From NCBI GenBank assembly GCA_013426755.1, contig AP019861.1, forward strand, positions 483,067 to 547,066: a DNA stretch of 64,000 nt. Reading direction: 5' to 3'. The notes below the pieces were generated by a model. That model saw only the letters and a list, made by a program, of their open reading frames with translations, was not told the DNA's origin and ran no database searches. Made by a program: the position numbers and the translations under genes. Below are positions 54,181 to 64,000 of the stretch, one piece after another. Numbering within the stretch: position 1 is the first letter of the stretch; every line of letters begins with the position of its first letter. This DNA is from Spirochaetota bacterium (GTDB taxonomy: Bacteria > Spirochaetota > UBA12135 > COTS27).

Positions 54181-55413
54181 CTATGGAAGAGAGAAGAGGA
54201 TGATTTTATCATCATCTTTTCTAGGATTGCCACGGCCATCGCGATTGGAGGTGAGAATATAATAATTGTCTGAGAAGCCATATCGTTTATTTCCCTTAGC
54301 AATATCACGGAGTCGTCCCCATTTATCATTGAAATAGACTTCTAATTTAGTGGCACGACTGCGACTTAGTTTACCGTTAGATCGCTTCTGCTTGGCTAAG
54401 ACGATGCGATAGAGCGAACGACCGCGTAATCCTGTGACGAGTAAGGAATGTGCCCATTTGCCCTCACTTACGTATACAAGTCCACCCGGCGCCCAGGTTA
54501 TGTTTGTTCCGCTGTGAAGTAAGGGCGTGATCATTTTAGGATGTGTTTGATCTCCTGTGATAACAGGCCAGCCATAATTAGCACCAGCGTAGATTTCATT
54601 GACTTCGTCGCGGCAACACAGATTCCAAGAAGAAGGGCCGTGTTCGCTGGCGAAGATTTGATCGCCTTTATCTGAAAAGGCAATTCCTTGTACATTTCTA
54701 TGTCCATAGCTGTAAATGTATGAATTGCGAAAAGGATTATTGCCAGGAATTCCACCCTCGCGTGTCAATCTTAAAATCTTTCCCGTAAGGACGTTAAGAT
54801 TCTGTGCGCTATCGGGAATTAATCTATCGCCAATACCCCAGAATAATGTTTTGTCCTTAGCGAATTTGAGTCTGCCGCCATTATGAAAAACAGCACCAGG
54901 AATATTACTGATAAGCACTTTGTCTAATTTGCCTACCCGTCGTGATTGTCCATTGATGTTAGTTGTGATTTCTATGTAACGTACTAATTGATGGTAAGGT
55001 TTTCCATTACGACTTTCGTTATATGCTAAATAGACATAAGGAGTGGTTGCGAAATCAGGATCAATAGCGATGCCTAGTAAACCTCCTTCGCCTCGTTCAA
55101 ATACATTGGTTAAGGTTGTCCATACAGCAGGTTTGGGCAGAGTTCCTGAGGCGGTTTCTGCTTGTGAATTAAAAACAAGAACTCTGCCATGGCGTTCGGT
55201 GATAAAAATACGCCTCTCAGGGGCAAAATCAATCTGCCAAGGAACTTCTAACCCCGTGGCAATAACACGTGAAACAAGTTCAGTCTCGGTTTTATCCGCA
55301 CTGTATAGAACGTTTATAAGAAAAATGCCCGCCAGCCATAAAACTAGAAGCAGTACAGTTAAATGAGCATTGATAGGCTTATTAGATAGTCGTGAAAGTA
55401 ATTTTGTCTGCAT
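54181..55413 (-). CDS. PQQ-type sugar (sorbosone/glucose) dehydrogenase-like protein
   Basis: A 410-residue secreted or anchored beta-propeller protein. A hydrophobic segment at about 18-36 is a signal or anchor. The mature part opens VIATGLEVPWQIDFAPERR, then ITERHGRVLVF, GLLGIAIDPDF, HNGGRLKFAKD and YSYGHRNVQGIAFS, the order found in GSDH/soluble aldose sugar dehydrogenases (YliI-like). These use PQQ where studied. No PQQ-synthesis genes are in the window, so cofactor and substrate are uncertain. A sequence resembling GAGG lies 11 nt before the ATG. Confidence 0.85.
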   Translation of the reverse strand: MQTKLLSRLSNKPINAHLTVLLLVLWLAGIFLINVLYSADKTETELVSRVIATGLEVPWQIDFAPERRIFITERHGRVLVFNSQAETASGTLPKPAVWTTLTNVFERGEGGLLGIAIDPDFATTPYVYLAYNESRNGKPYHQLVRYIEITTNINGQSRRVGKLDKVLISNIPGAVFHNGGRLKFAKDKTLFWGIGDRLIPDSAQNLNVLTGKILRLTREGGIPGNNPFRNSYIYSYGHRNVQGIAFSDKGDQIFASEHGPSSWNLCCRDEVNEIYAGANYGWPVITGDQTHPKMITPLLHSGTNITWAPGGLVYVSEGKWAHSLLVTGLRGRSLYRIVLAKQKRSNGKLSRSRATKLEVYFNDKWGRLRDIAKGNKRYGFSDNYYILTSNRDGRGNPRKDDDKIILFSLP

Positions 55414-55844
<431 letters not shown>

Positions 55845-58022
55845 TTACGTTTGGCGTGCTAACCGCATTCTCTGAAACAGTAATATAGCAAGAACGCTAA
55901 GACAGACTGCAATAAAGTATAACGCTAGATCAATGGGTTCGATGAATGAAAAAGTGAGGGTTTGTTGCTGTGTAGGATTGTTCTCAACGGGAGCGTTAAG
56001 CATGGTGGCTTTACCGAGGTATGGAAGCGTTGCTTCATTCGTCTCTACTTCTATAATAGAAGGTGCATTGTATTCGGCAGCTGGTTTTTTGACAATATAA
56101 ACATTGTTAGCGTCTTCCCAGACCCGTGGGAGATTTTGTTTGTAGAGGTAGCTTGTTGAAATGGACGAGTTTTCTTCATCGGTAGATTGGGAAGGAGAAG
56201 TTACCGATTTAGGTTCTGCTAGATTATTAAATAGTTGTTTGCTTAGATTAGTGAGCCGTGCGCTGAGACTGCTTAGTGTGAATTCGGCTTCATTGTAGAT
56301 AGGAATGACACGTTTTCCACCGCTGAGTGCGAAAATAGCTTCATAAAACCACACTAAATGTAATGGATGTGGTGCTGAGAGCAAACTCGCTTCATTCAAA
56401 TGCATAAAAAATGCTTTCTTAGGCAATGCAAATAATATAGGATGACTGTCGACACTAAATAAAGTACGGATTTTTTTTGTGCTTTGTGGGTTGAGTTTGA
56501 GATAATTGTTATGGATAGAAAAACTTGGATCAAAAGCAGGAGTGTTTTGTGGGCGTTCATTCCAGTAAAATTGGCTCTGGGCACTCATTTTTTCTAAAGA
56601 ACTTAGATAAAGCGCAGTTCCACTTAGCTGGCGTAAGACAGTTTCCATTGCACGAAGGTCGCGTGTCGGCGAGAGTAGAACAATTGCTTTACGCCGCTGA
56701 AGTTCTGTTAAGGATAATTCGGCTAGTGCTTTTTCTGGATCAGTGATTAATAAAATTTCTCCATCAGGGGCAAGGGATATTGCATCAGCACGTTTGTCAT
56801 AGAGAAACAAAGCTTCTAGAAAACCAGTCACCCGTTTATCAGCACCTATGGGTTTAATCGTTAATTTAGGATAGACAAAAACAACTTCGCTCTCGCGTTG
56901 AATGGTAGTCGTGTTTTTTTTGAGTGCTACGGAGATAATATGTACACCTGCTTTATCTAACACGAGATCGCTTTTTAATATAAGCGGGACTTGCTGGGTG
57001 ACGCGTCCACTTAGGATATTGGTTGTAGGAATTGTGGGGGGGGTGGTTTGATTGGCATTGTTTTTTTTGTTATCGGACTTAGCGGGTGGTGAGTTGGTAG
57101 TGGGTGGTGATAATGGGGAATTGATTTTGCTTAGGAAAACTTGATTGTCATCTAGGGTTACTTCTAAAAAAAGGTCTTCGGAGGTGGGTTGGGATGTAGC
57201 ATTAGCGGATGTTGTTTTTAGCGGAATGTTATAAAGACGATGTGTGAGGGTTGTTTTTTCTTGTTCAAAGAAATGTCGTGTGGCGAGTTCTAATTCTCCT
57301 ATGTAAGGCGAAGACGTTTCTTTTAAAGCGTAAATAGAGGGAGGAGGGGCGTTATTGTGTTCTGCGGATTCTGTAATGGGCGGAGTTTTATTTATAGGTT
57401 GTGAGAAATGATTGGCTTTGAAGTCGCTATAAATAAGATAAGTGACTGCGTTCGTTGTATCGGTGGGGGTGAGGTGAGTTAAGGTTTGTTTGAGGTTTTG
57501 TGCTTGCCATTCTGCTGGAACGGTTGTTTCACTAATATTCTTTAAGAATGTTTTTAAGTCATCAATGCTCGTAATAGGTTGTGTTTCTCCTTTAGCTAGC
57601 GTTGAGATGCGTTTTGCTTCGATCTGAGAATACAGGTTCTGTGTAAGAATGTCCTCTATACTAGGCACTAAGGCTGATGGGGTAGTGGGTGTATCACTAG
57701 TGCCATCTAGACCTAAGTAAAAATAACGCATAGACGGGCTGTCGTCGATGAGTAAAATGAGTTTATCACCGCTTTGTGGCGTTGCTTTGAATGTAGGTTG
57801 ACTCCAGATAAATATTGCAAGTAAAATAATAAGCATTTCAAGAATAATTTCTGCCAGAAAATATTTGCTTAGGTTTTTACGTTTTCTAGCAATGAGGTTT
57901 TTGATGAAAAAGAGCGAGGGTAATTCTTGGGTGTGTTGTTTTAGGAATTGTCTAAAATAAATAAGCAGTGGTATTAATGCTAGCGGTGCTAGCCACCAGA
58001 CTAATGGATTTTGAAAAAACAT
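55845..58022 (-). CDS. BatA-like VWA membrane protein
   Basis: A 725-residue protein with the BatA N-terminal pattern: FFQNPLVWWLAPLALIPLLI (hydrophobic 6-25), a second membrane helix (about 58-76), a VWA-like metal site DDSPS (about 92-96) and one C-terminal membrane helix (about 697-716). BatA proteins in Bacteroides were named for aerotolerance. The role in spirochaetes is open. A Pro/Asn/Lys/Thr low-complexity stretch (about 305-335) interrupts the periplasmic part. It follows the DUF58 gene by 66 nt. No MoxR ATPase is in the window. Confidence 0.78.
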   Translation of the reverse strand: MFFQNPLVWWLAPLALIPLLIYFRQFLKQHTQELPSLFFIKNLIARKRKNLSKYFLAEIILEMLIILLAIFIWSQPTFKATPQSGDKLILLIDDSPSMRYFYLGLDGTSDTPTTPSALVPSIEDILTQNLYSQIEAKRISTLAKGETQPITSIDDLKTFLKNISETTVPAEWQAQNLKQTLTHLTPTDTTNAVTYLIYSDFKANHFSQPINKTPPITESAEHNNAPPPSIYALKETSSPYIGELELATRHFFEQEKTTLTHRLYNIPLKTTSANATSQPTSEDLFLEVTLDDNQVFLSKINSPLSPPTTNSPPAKSDNKKNNANQTTPPTIPTTNILSGRVTQQVPLILKSDLVLDKAGVHIISVALKKNTTTIQRESEVVFVYPKLTIKPIGADKRVTGFLEALFLYDKRADAISLAPDGEILLITDPEKALAELSLTELQRRKAIVLLSPTRDLRAMETVLRQLSGTALYLSSLEKMSAQSQFYWNERPQNTPAFDPSFSIHNNYLKLNPQSTKKIRTLFSVDSHPILFALPKKAFFMHLNEASLLSAPHPLHLVWFYEAIFALSGGKRVIPIYNEAEFTLSSLSARLTNLSKQLFNNLAEPKSVTSPSQSTDEENSSISTSYLYKQNLPRVWEDANNVYIVKKPAAEYNAPSIIEVETNEATLPYLGKATMLNAPVENNPTQQQTLTFSFIEPIDLALYFIAVCLSVLAILLFQRMRLARQT

Positions 58023-58088
58023 GGGTTTTTAAATGACTTTATAATTGCAGAAAAGTGAGTGAAGATTTGATAGTCATGGTTTTTATTT

Positions 58089-59075
58089 TTATCGTTTGAA
58101 GAGGTCGATAAAGTTAGTAAGAGCGTCTTTATCTTTAAAGTCTAATTGATGATAAGCTGCGCCCCGTGCGATTAGAAATCGTTCTATTGCCTCGTAATGA
58201 TTGATAATAAATTTACGATAGGCGCGCATGTCGCGATGATTGAGGATGGCTGAAGTACCTGTTTCTCTATCTTTAAGCCAGCGCAGTCCGCTTAGAAAGC
58301 GAATATCTAGTAATTTGGGATTGAAATAGGCTATACAGGTTAATGAAAGGTGCCTGCGACTGATAGTTTTGATAAATGGGATGAGCGAATGGGGTTCCAA
58401 TTGAAAATCTGAGAAAAATATGATATTTTTAACTTCTTGCGTCTGGTTTAGACTTTCAATAAGTTCTTTGATGTAAAAGTTGGTCCCTGCTGCAGTGAGT
58501 GTTTTTAGCATTTGTTCCATCCGTTTTAATTGACTGCTGCCATTACGGATCTTATAAAAATCTACACTATTATTGCGTAGGAGGGAAACGCCATAAGGTT
58601 CTTGTTTGAGATAGAGATAATAAAATAAATACCCGAGCACGCCTAGGGCACCTCTGTCGATGGTATCTTGGCGGTATTTTTTAGACCGGTCAGTGGCGTA
58701 TTGAGGTGCTGTGAGCTTTGTTAGCAGGGGGGCTTTATGATTAGGTTTTGTTAAAGGTGCTGCGGAGTATGAGCTATGATAAGACGGAGTTGTAAAAGCC
58801 TCTTTCATAGAAGCAGAGGCATCGATGATTACAAGGGTACTGCGGGCGCGTTCAGAGGCATAGCGTTTGATAAAGTAGCGTTTTCTGCGCATGTAAACTT
58901 TCCAGTCAATGCGTCTTACTTCATCACCTAAGGCATAAGGTTTGTATTCGTTAAAATCCGCTTCATCGCCTAAAATAGAACTCGTTTCATGCCCACTGAG
59001 TTCGCCCCACTGTGGAAGTAACGCCTCTATAGGAAGGGCATGAATTGTTTTTCTTGCGCGCAGGGACAGTTTCAT
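58089..59075 (-). CDS. DUF58 protein
   Basis: A 328-residue cytoplasmic protein of the DUF58 family. The diagnostic YALGDEVRRIDWKVYMRRKRYFIK segment (start about 47) is followed by a VWA-like strand with a metal-site pattern DASAS (about 89-93). A Ser/Pro/Thr/Lys-rich stretch sits at about 98-130. These proteins usually partner MoxR ATPases and BatA proteins. Here the start lies only 5 nt after the stop of the TRAP large-subunit gene and lacks a Shine-Dalgarno sequence, so translation is likely coupled to the transporter. The BatA-like gene follows. Confidence 0.85.
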   Translation of the reverse strand: MKLSLRARKTIHALPIEALLPQWGELSGHETSSILGDEADFNEYKPYALGDEVRRIDWKVYMRRKRYFIKRYASERARSTLVIIDASASMKEAFTTPSYHSSYSAAPLTKPNHKAPLLTKLTAPQYATDRSKKYRQDTIDRGALGVLGYLFYYLYLKQEPYGVSLLRNNSVDFYKIRNGSSQLKRMEQMLKTLTAAGTNFYIKELIESLNQTQEVKNIIFFSDFQLEPHSLIPFIKTISRRHLSLTCIAYFNPKLLDIRFLSGLRWLKDRETGTSAILNHRDMRAYRKFIINHYEAIERFLIARGAAYHQLDFKDKDALTNFIDLFKR

Positions 59076-59080
59076 TTCGA

Positions 59081-60820
59081 TTAGGGGAGTGTTTGCGTGG
59101 TAATAATTATTGATGGGAAACTCTCTCTGGCGGTATCGTCTAGTGTGATGACGAGTAACGAATAGGTCGTATTGGCTTTGAGATTGGTGAGTGTGATCTG
59201 CGTAGTATTTTGAGATTGCGTTGCGGCTATGCTATCAATGATAGTGGCTTCGCCGAGATCGGTCATAAGTTCTGCGTCATCCATCATTTCGTCAATGTAA
59301 ATAACTTTGTAGCGCAGTTTTTTATCGGTTGCTAGCACTGGATCGGCTGTGGATGTGAAGTTTAACGTGATAGATGTTGAAGTTGTGGAGGCAACGGTTA
59401 GATCACGAACTTGTGGTGGTGGGGCACGATTTTTTGTGCTCTCAGCAGGGGTTAAATTTGATTGTGATGAGGTAGGTAGTGTAAAAGTCGATAAACTAGG
59501 TATATAAGTTAGCAGCATGAGTGCTGTTAGAAGTAATAATAAAAAGGGAAGTGCGGCTTTGTAGATAAAAACAATGTCTTTCTTAAACCTATAACTTGCG
59601 ATAAAGAGATTGAGTCCAATAGGTGGTGTTAAGTAGCCAATTTCCAGATTGACAAGGAAAATTATTGCAAAATGATAGGGATGAATACCGTAGCGTTCAA
59701 CGATCGGGAGCACAAGTGGCAAGACAATTAAAATCGCTGAAAATATATCTAGCACACAACCTGTGAGTAGGAGAAAGACATTGATCGCTAAAAGAAAAAC
59801 GAGTGGATGCGTGAGGTAAGGTGAGATCGTTGTAAAAATCTTATCGGGAATACGTTCATTGACGAGATAATTTGTTAAGATAAAGGCACTTGCCATGATG
59901 ATGAAGATGCCGCCACTTAGTTTGAGTGACCCGATTGCAATGCGAATAAAATCTCTTTTTAATGTAAATTCACGTCGTATAACGAAAAGTAGTAGAAATG
60001 TGTAGAGAAATGCTATGAGCGAAGCTTCTAGCACTGTTAAAATACCCCAATAAATACCACCATAGACTAACAGTGGAAGTGGCAATTCCCATCTAGCGTA
60101 AAATAGAGCGCTCAGCGCTGCTTTTAGATTGAATGTACTACTATTATTAGAAGGTAATTGTGATAGGTCAGGGGAGCTGGGAGCGGCTGAGTGAGCAAGC
60201 TGTTTTTTATTCCCGCTGCGTTCGATGATTATGCCATATCCGATGTAAAGAGCGAACAGCAGTGCTGAGGGAAGTAGGGCAGCTCCAAATAGCGTATCAA
60301 TATCGATTTTGTTAGCGCTACTAGAATTTTGATTGGAGATAATACCATAAATGATTACGGGGAGTGATGGAGCGAGCAGCAGTCCAATGCTGCCAGACCC
60401 TGTTATAAGTCCATAAGAAAAACGTTCATCACGTGAAGTTGTGATAAGGAGCGGATACATAAGCGATCCTAAGGCTAAGATACTGACGCCACTTGCACCT
60501 GTAAGCGCTGTGAATAAAGCCATGACGCCAACGGTGATCGCTGTTGCTGATCCTGTGAACCACCCAAGCCATTTTTGTGAGAGGACAACTATTCGCTTAG
60601 GTACTTCTGAATGTGAAAGAGCGTAGCCGGCGTATGTAAAGAGTGGTATTGCTGATAAAAATTCCTGTACTTCTAGCCGTTTGAAACTGATGACCATAGC
60701 GGCGAGGGGAATATCGCCTATCGTAAAAAGCAGTCCAGACAACGCTAAGATTATGATATAAAGCGGTGTCCCTAATCCTAATAAAACGAAAAAACTTATG
60801 CCAGTAATTAAAGCTATCAT
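59081..60820 (-). CDS. TRAP transporter large permease (DctM/YiaN-type) with C-terminal FN3 domain
   Basis: A 579-residue protein. Residues 1-440 form the DctM membrane domain with about 12 hydrophobic segments and the family loops SGPLxxx-type GASGVSIL, TGSGSIGLLLAPSLP and LEIGYLTPPIGLNLF. A Ser/Gln/Asn-rich linker follows, then from about 467 a domain with the beta-strand pattern of fibronectin type III (VRDLTV, SITLNF, LRYKVIYI, TQITLTNLKANTTYSLLV). DctM proteins normally end near 430, so the FN3 fusion is unusual. It probably faces the periplasm. A small subunit gene lies 131 nt upstream. Confidence 0.85.
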   Translation of the reverse strand: MIALITGISFFVLLGLGTPLYIIILALSGLLFTIGDIPLAAMVISFKRLEVQEFLSAIPLFTYAGYALSHSEVPKRIVVLSQKWLGWFTGSATAITVGVMALFTALTGASGVSILALGSLMYPLLITTSRDERFSYGLITGSGSIGLLLAPSLPVIIYGIISNQNSSSANKIDIDTLFGAALLPSALLFALYIGYGIIIERSGNKKQLAHSAAPSSPDLSQLPSNNSSTFNLKAALSALFYARWELPLPLLVYGGIYWGILTVLEASLIAFLYTFLLLFVIRREFTLKRDFIRIAIGSLKLSGGIFIIMASAFILTNYLVNERIPDKIFTTISPYLTHPLVFLLAINVFLLLTGCVLDIFSAILIVLPLVLPIVERYGIHPYHFAIIFLVNLEIGYLTPPIGLNLFIASYRFKKDIVFIYKAALPFLLLLLTALMLLTYIPSLSTFTLPTSSQSNLTPAESTKNRAPPPQVRDLTVASTTSTSITLNFTSTADPVLATDKKLRYKVIYIDEMMDDAELMTDLGEATIIDSIAATQSQNTTQITLTNLKANTTYSLLVITLDDTARESFPSIIITTQTLP

Positions 60821-60951
60821 TAATGACTACTTTTTTTAGAAAATTAAGGTAATAAATGTAGTGACCGTACCTGTGTGAAGTATTTGAGGTGTGTGAAGTG
60901 TGAAAGAGGCTACTTAGTAGTGTATGAACTTAATGGTAGTGGATTTTTTGT

Positions 60952-61476
60952 TTAAGAAGAGGAGGATAACTTTTCAAAGTCTGCGTCTAACTGTGAAGCA
61001 GGATACTGTAGGATACGAATGATTCTAGCTATGTAAAAAACAAGCGATGAAATAAAAATAAGCATATATGGAATATCTTTCAGCGCTTCTGCACTGAAAG
61101 TGGTCTCTGCACCGTCACGTACGGTATTAAAGTGTAAATAAAACACAATAATGATGAATACTGTGATTACAAGCGAGAAGAATTCTACTACTAGCGCAGC
61201 AAATTTAATCTGTTTCCATTTTTTAAAGAGTTCTATTTTGATGTTTTCATTGTGCTGGCAAGCCAGTGCGGCGCCCCAAAGTGCTGCTATGGTGAATAGG
61301 TATCCGATCATTGGGTCTATCCAATAAAGTGTGCTTTTAAAGAAAATACGGAGAATAATTTGTACCGTATAGAGACTAACGCCACATGTAAATAGTAACA
61401 CACTCAGTAAAGTCACCCATTTCTGTACCCATGTTTCAAAAGCAAGTAGTGGCTGTATTATTAATGGGTGTTTCAT
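60952..61476 (-). CDS. TRAP transporter small permease (DctQ-type)
   Basis: A 174-residue membrane protein with four hydrophobic segments (about 20-38, 50-68, 92-113 and 132-152), the DctQ topology, with WIDPMIGYLFTIAALWGAALACQH resembling the family core (start about 53). It lies between the substrate-binding and large-permease genes on the same strand, so the three form a TRAP operon driven by ion gradients. No Shine-Dalgarno sequence is seen. Substrate unknown. Confidence 0.85.
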   Translation of the reverse strand: MKHPLIIQPLLAFETWVQKWVTLLSVLLFTCGVSLYTVQIILRIFFKSTLYWIDPMIGYLFTIAALWGAALACQHNENIKIELFKKWKQIKFAALVVEFFSLVITVFIIIVFYLHFNTVRDGAETTFSAEALKDIPYMLIFISSLVFYIARIIRILQYPASQLDADFEKLSSSS

Positions 61477-61603
61477 TGCGTGAAATTGGGGGTAATGGTG
61501 AAATTGGAATGATTTTTTTACGTGTTGTGATTTTTAACGGGGGTGTTTTTTTATAGACCTGTGTTACTTATGGGGTTATTTGTAATGATATACAAAGGAG
61601 TTA

Positions 61604-62659
61604 TTATTTATAAAGGAGGTTTTGGATGCGAGTTTTAAGCGTAGGTGGAAATTTATTTATAATTTTATCGCTTTTTTTACGAAGATCGGTTAAATTTTCA
61701 CGGCTTGAGAGAAGTTTAATATTGATTTTTTTGATGGCGGCTAGACTTTCCTCTTCTTTTTTATGAAGAATAGGCTTATAGCGTTCAAGGTGTGTTCTCA
61801 CGGCGTTACGAATGATCTCTTGATGGTTAGGACTTAGTGTATCCCATTTCTTTTTGGATAAAACAATCCCACTCGAGACTAGTGTTAGGGGAAGGTCTAA
61901 CATATAATTAACCTCATTTTGCCATTCTAATGACAATAGTCCTGTTGGTGTGGCATAGACACCATCGATGAGACCTGTTTGAAGTGAGGGGAGGACTTCT
62001 GTAAAACTTACGGCGACAATGGGTATATTTAAAGTTTTCATGATGGAACCTGCAAACGCGTCGCCTTTCCAGAGCCACATGCGTGTTTTTCTAATATCAG
62101 CTAAGGAGGGTATCGGTTTTTTAGAGTAAAAATAAGCAAAGCCCAACTCAGAAATACCAAGTAATTCATATCCTTTTTTATTGAAGTAGCGATTAAAATC
62201 ATCTAGCATGGCGGTGTAAATTTTACTAGCCGCTTCATAATCTTTGATAAGACCTGGTATCTCAAGGATTCGAATCTCTTCAGCAAGGGCGCCTAGCCCA
62301 TTTCCTGTGAAAAAACCACCATCTAACTGCCCGAGTGTGATTTTATCCTTCATCTCACTTTCATCGCCCTGGACACCTCCGTAATAGACGCGAATAAGCA
62401 CCTCTTTTTCGCTCTTGGTATAGACTTCACGAACAATATTTCTGATAAGACCTCCCCATATTGTGCTTTTAGGCGACAATGTTGCAAACGAGAGATTGGT
62501 TTTGGCGTGTAGCGGATTAGAAATACCGATAGCAAATAGAAGTATCAGTGTAAAACTCCAGTTTTTCATTGAGAAATAACGGACGGGTAGCATTCTGTAG
62601 GTAGATAATTTGTTTGCTTTTGGGTGGCTTGCTTTTTCCATAGGTGTTTTAAATTTCAT
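61604..62659 (-). CDS. TRAP transporter substrate-binding protein (DctP-type)
   Basis: A periplasmic binding protein of the DctP family. Motifs: LSFATLSPKSTIWGG at the mature start, KITLGQLDGGFFTGNGLG, and LQTGLIDGVYATPTGLL. The frame reads 351 residues, but a typical signal peptide begins at Met31 (MKNWSFTLILLFAIGISNPL, position 62569), so the true start may be there. The substrate, often a carboxylate or other organic acid in this family, cannot be read from the sequence. First gene of the TRAP-DUF58-BatA cluster. Confidence 0.88.
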   Translation of the reverse strand: MKFKTPMEKASHPKANKLSTYRMLPVRYFSMKNWSFTLILLFAIGISNPLHAKTNLSFATLSPKSTIWGGLIRNIVREVYTKSEKEVLIRVYYGGVQGDESEMKDKITLGQLDGGFFTGNGLGALAEEIRILEIPGLIKDYEAASKIYTAMLDDFNRYFNKKGYELLGISELGFAYFYSKKPIPSLADIRKTRMWLWKGDAFAGSIMKTLNIPIVAVSFTEVLPSLQTGLIDGVYATPTGLLSLEWQNEVNYMLDLPLTLVSSGIVLSKKKWDTLSPNHQEIIRNAVRTHLERYKPILHKKEEESLAAIKKINIKLLSSRENLTDLRKKSDKIINKFPPTLKTRIQNLLYK

Positions 62660-62926
62660 GTCTTAAATATATCAATCTTTATACGATCATTTCATGATAG
62701 CAAGGCTGATTAATAGCTCGCTAAGTGGGTTAAATTGTCATTATTAAGGTTGTTTATTTATCAGGGTTATTGGAATGGATGATGTGGTGTTATTTATGTA
62801 ATATGTGATGCTATATAGGTTGTTGGTTATTTCAAGGTTATTGGGATTGGATGATACAGTGCTATGGGTACAATGTTATATATACGGGTCATATACATAA
62901 TGATACGGTGTTATATATAATATTAT

Positions 62927-63979
62927 TTATGCAATATCATAAAGAACTTGTTCAGGTTGTCCTGATTTAAGGGACTTGGAGGCTGCTTCGGCGACGCAAA
63001 CGGCGCGCAGTCCTTCATGAAGTCCTATTTCATGGTGGGAATGAGAAGTAGCAGCAGAAGTCGTAGTGCCACCACTCACCCAATCAATAAACCGTTCAAG
63101 TTGAATAATGTAGGCTGTGCGGTAGCGTTCTATAAAATTTGCTTTAGGATGGGCAATGCTAACGTGATTACTATGACTTGTGAGTAGGGTATGTTCACGT
63201 AAATTTTGTACTTTAAGGCTGCCATTGGACCCAAATACCTCGATTTCTTGGTCATAACCGTAGCCGGTCTCACGTGAGCAGTCAATAGTCGCTAGAGCTT
63301 TATTTTTTAGCTGCAATGTAATAATAGCCGTATCAATATCGCCTAGTTTGCCTATCTCAGGGTCAATCAAATTAGCACCTACGGTGTACACTTTTTCAAT
63401 ATCGGTTTGACTTAAAAAGTGGATCATATCAAAATCATGGACATTGAAATCGAAGAGCATTCCGCCTGATTTAGGAATGAAATCAATAGGAGGACGTTTG
63501 GGGTCACGGTTTTTTATTTTTATCATGTAGAGTTTTCCAGCTTGATTTGCTGTGATAAGGCGTTTGAGTTCAATAATATTCGGATCGTGTCTGCGATTGA
63601 AGCCGATTTGAAATTTTATGCCTGCTTTTTGGACCTTTTTTTTAATTCTATTGAGTTCTGTTATAGAAAAAGACACAGGTTTTTCACAGAAAATGTCCTT
63701 ACCGCTTGGTAGGATTTTTTCAATCAATGCTACGTGTGAGCTTGAAGAGGTTGCTATTACAATTGCATTGATTTCGTTATCATTTAGGATGCTGTCTAGA
63801 TCATCGGTCACTTCTACATTAGCGCCGTTGCCAGCAAGCCAATCTGTTTTTTTGTATTTGTCAAGGATTGTTTTTAAGCGAACGTGGGGCATTGTGAGAA
63901 GGATATTGGCATGCATACGACCGATTCGTCCTGCTCCTAACACAGCAAAGGTTACACGTTTCGATGCTAGTGCAGTCAT
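62927..63979 (-). CDS. Inositol 2-dehydrogenase-like oxidoreductase (Gfo/Idh/MocA)
   Basis: A 350-residue NAD(P)-dependent sugar/polyol dehydrogenase. The Rossmann motif VLGAGRIGRMHA is at about 13-24, AIVIATSSSSHV follows, the catalytic-region EKPVS at about 99-103, and the C-terminal substrate domain includes GFNRRHDPN, GGMLFDFNVHDFDMIHFL and RETGYGYDQEIEVFG. These closely match inositol 2-dehydrogenases (IolG/Idh). A Ser/Thr/His-rich linker occurs near residue 308. It is upstream on the same strand as the TRAP genes (about 270 nt), so a polyol or sugar-acid substrate is possible for that transporter. No Shine-Dalgarno sequence is strong (GAG six bases upstream). Confidence 0.85.
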   Translation of the reverse strand: MTALASKRVTFAVLGAGRIGRMHANILLTMPHVRLKTILDKYKKTDWLAGNGANVEVTDDLDSILNDNEINAIVIATSSSSHVALIEKILPSGKDIFCEKPVSFSITELNRIKKKVQKAGIKFQIGFNRRHDPNIIELKRLITANQAGKLYMIKIKNRDPKRPPIDFIPKSGGMLFDFNVHDFDMIHFLSQTDIEKVYTVGANLIDPEIGKLGDIDTAIITLQLKNKALATIDCSRETGYGYDQEIEVFGSNGSLKVQNLREHTLLTSHSNHVSIAHPKANFIERYRTAYIIQLERFIDWVSGGTTTSAATSHSHHEIGLHEGLRAVCVAEAASKSLKSGQPEQVLYDIA

Positions 63980-64000
63980 TTTTTCTCAGTTAACCTTTAA

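Overview
The window is an AT-rich, gene-dense bacterial chromosome segment using the standard bacterial code (UGA is a stop, for example at the end of glpQ). Taken together the gene content best fits a spirochaete: an HPF-HprK-HPr cluster, a CT398-type zinc-ribbon coiled-coil protein, DUF58/BatA proteins, a TRAP transporter and a glycerol-type ABC transporter with its DUF2160 subunit. This assignment is an inference from gene families, not from a marker-gene comparison.

Layout. 0-8 kb: a small Arg-rich protein, then a six-gene glycerol ABC transporter operon (glpS-T-P-Q-U-V) ending in a nested hairpin terminator. 8-15 kb: a DUF255 thioredoxin-like protein, a CoA-binding protein, a Doc/Fic protein with a coiled-coil partner, a UPF0316 membrane protein and a CT398-type protein. 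15-24 kb: dapB, a CtpA-type protease, a membrane protein/DUF4159 pair, folC, and convergent leuA. leuA is preceded by a Leu-rich leader peptide and a terminator, that is, a leu attenuator. 24-28 kb: an McrBC-type restriction module. 28-35 kb: cysS and rlmB, then a 779-residue phosphopantetheinyl transferase full of repeats and about 1.5 kb of non-coding tandem repeats (16, 118 and 28 bp). 35-41 kb: thiS-thiE-thiC, tyrA and a GT9 glycosyltransferase with an internal 14-residue repeat. 41-47 kb: hpf, hprK, HPr, hemW and a fused tandem duplication of a YaaW-like protein. 47-51 kb: hemH, dapD, rpsI and rplM. 51-54 kb: an AAA ATPase plus DUF4276 (TOPRIM-like) pair beside tRNA-Pro(GGG). 54-64 kb: a PQQ-type sugar dehydrogenase, BatA-like and DUF58 proteins coupled to a TRAP transporter whose large subunit carries a C-terminal FN3 domain, and an Idh/MocA oxidoreductase.

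How the genes work together: carbon uptake (glycerol ABC, TRAP), regulation through HPr/HprK, lysine/diaminopimelate (dapB, dapD), leucine, tyrosine, thiamine, folate and haem biosynthesis, and at least two candidate defence modules.

Two features pervade the window. Many ordinary enzymes are longer than their families because of low-complexity or repeated insertions (DapB, FolC, ThiE, PPTase, GT9, McrB, McrC, BatA). Intergenic DNA is rich in short tandem repeats. Several starts lack a Shine-Dalgarno sequence and have a TATAAT 5-7 nt upstream, which suggests leaderless transcripts. The strongest candidates for something new are the apparently leaderless leu attenuator, the 118-bp array with its neighbouring repeat-filled PPTase, the AAA/DUF4276 pair at tRNA-Pro, the DctM-FN3/DUF58/BatA arrangement and the fused YaaW duplication.
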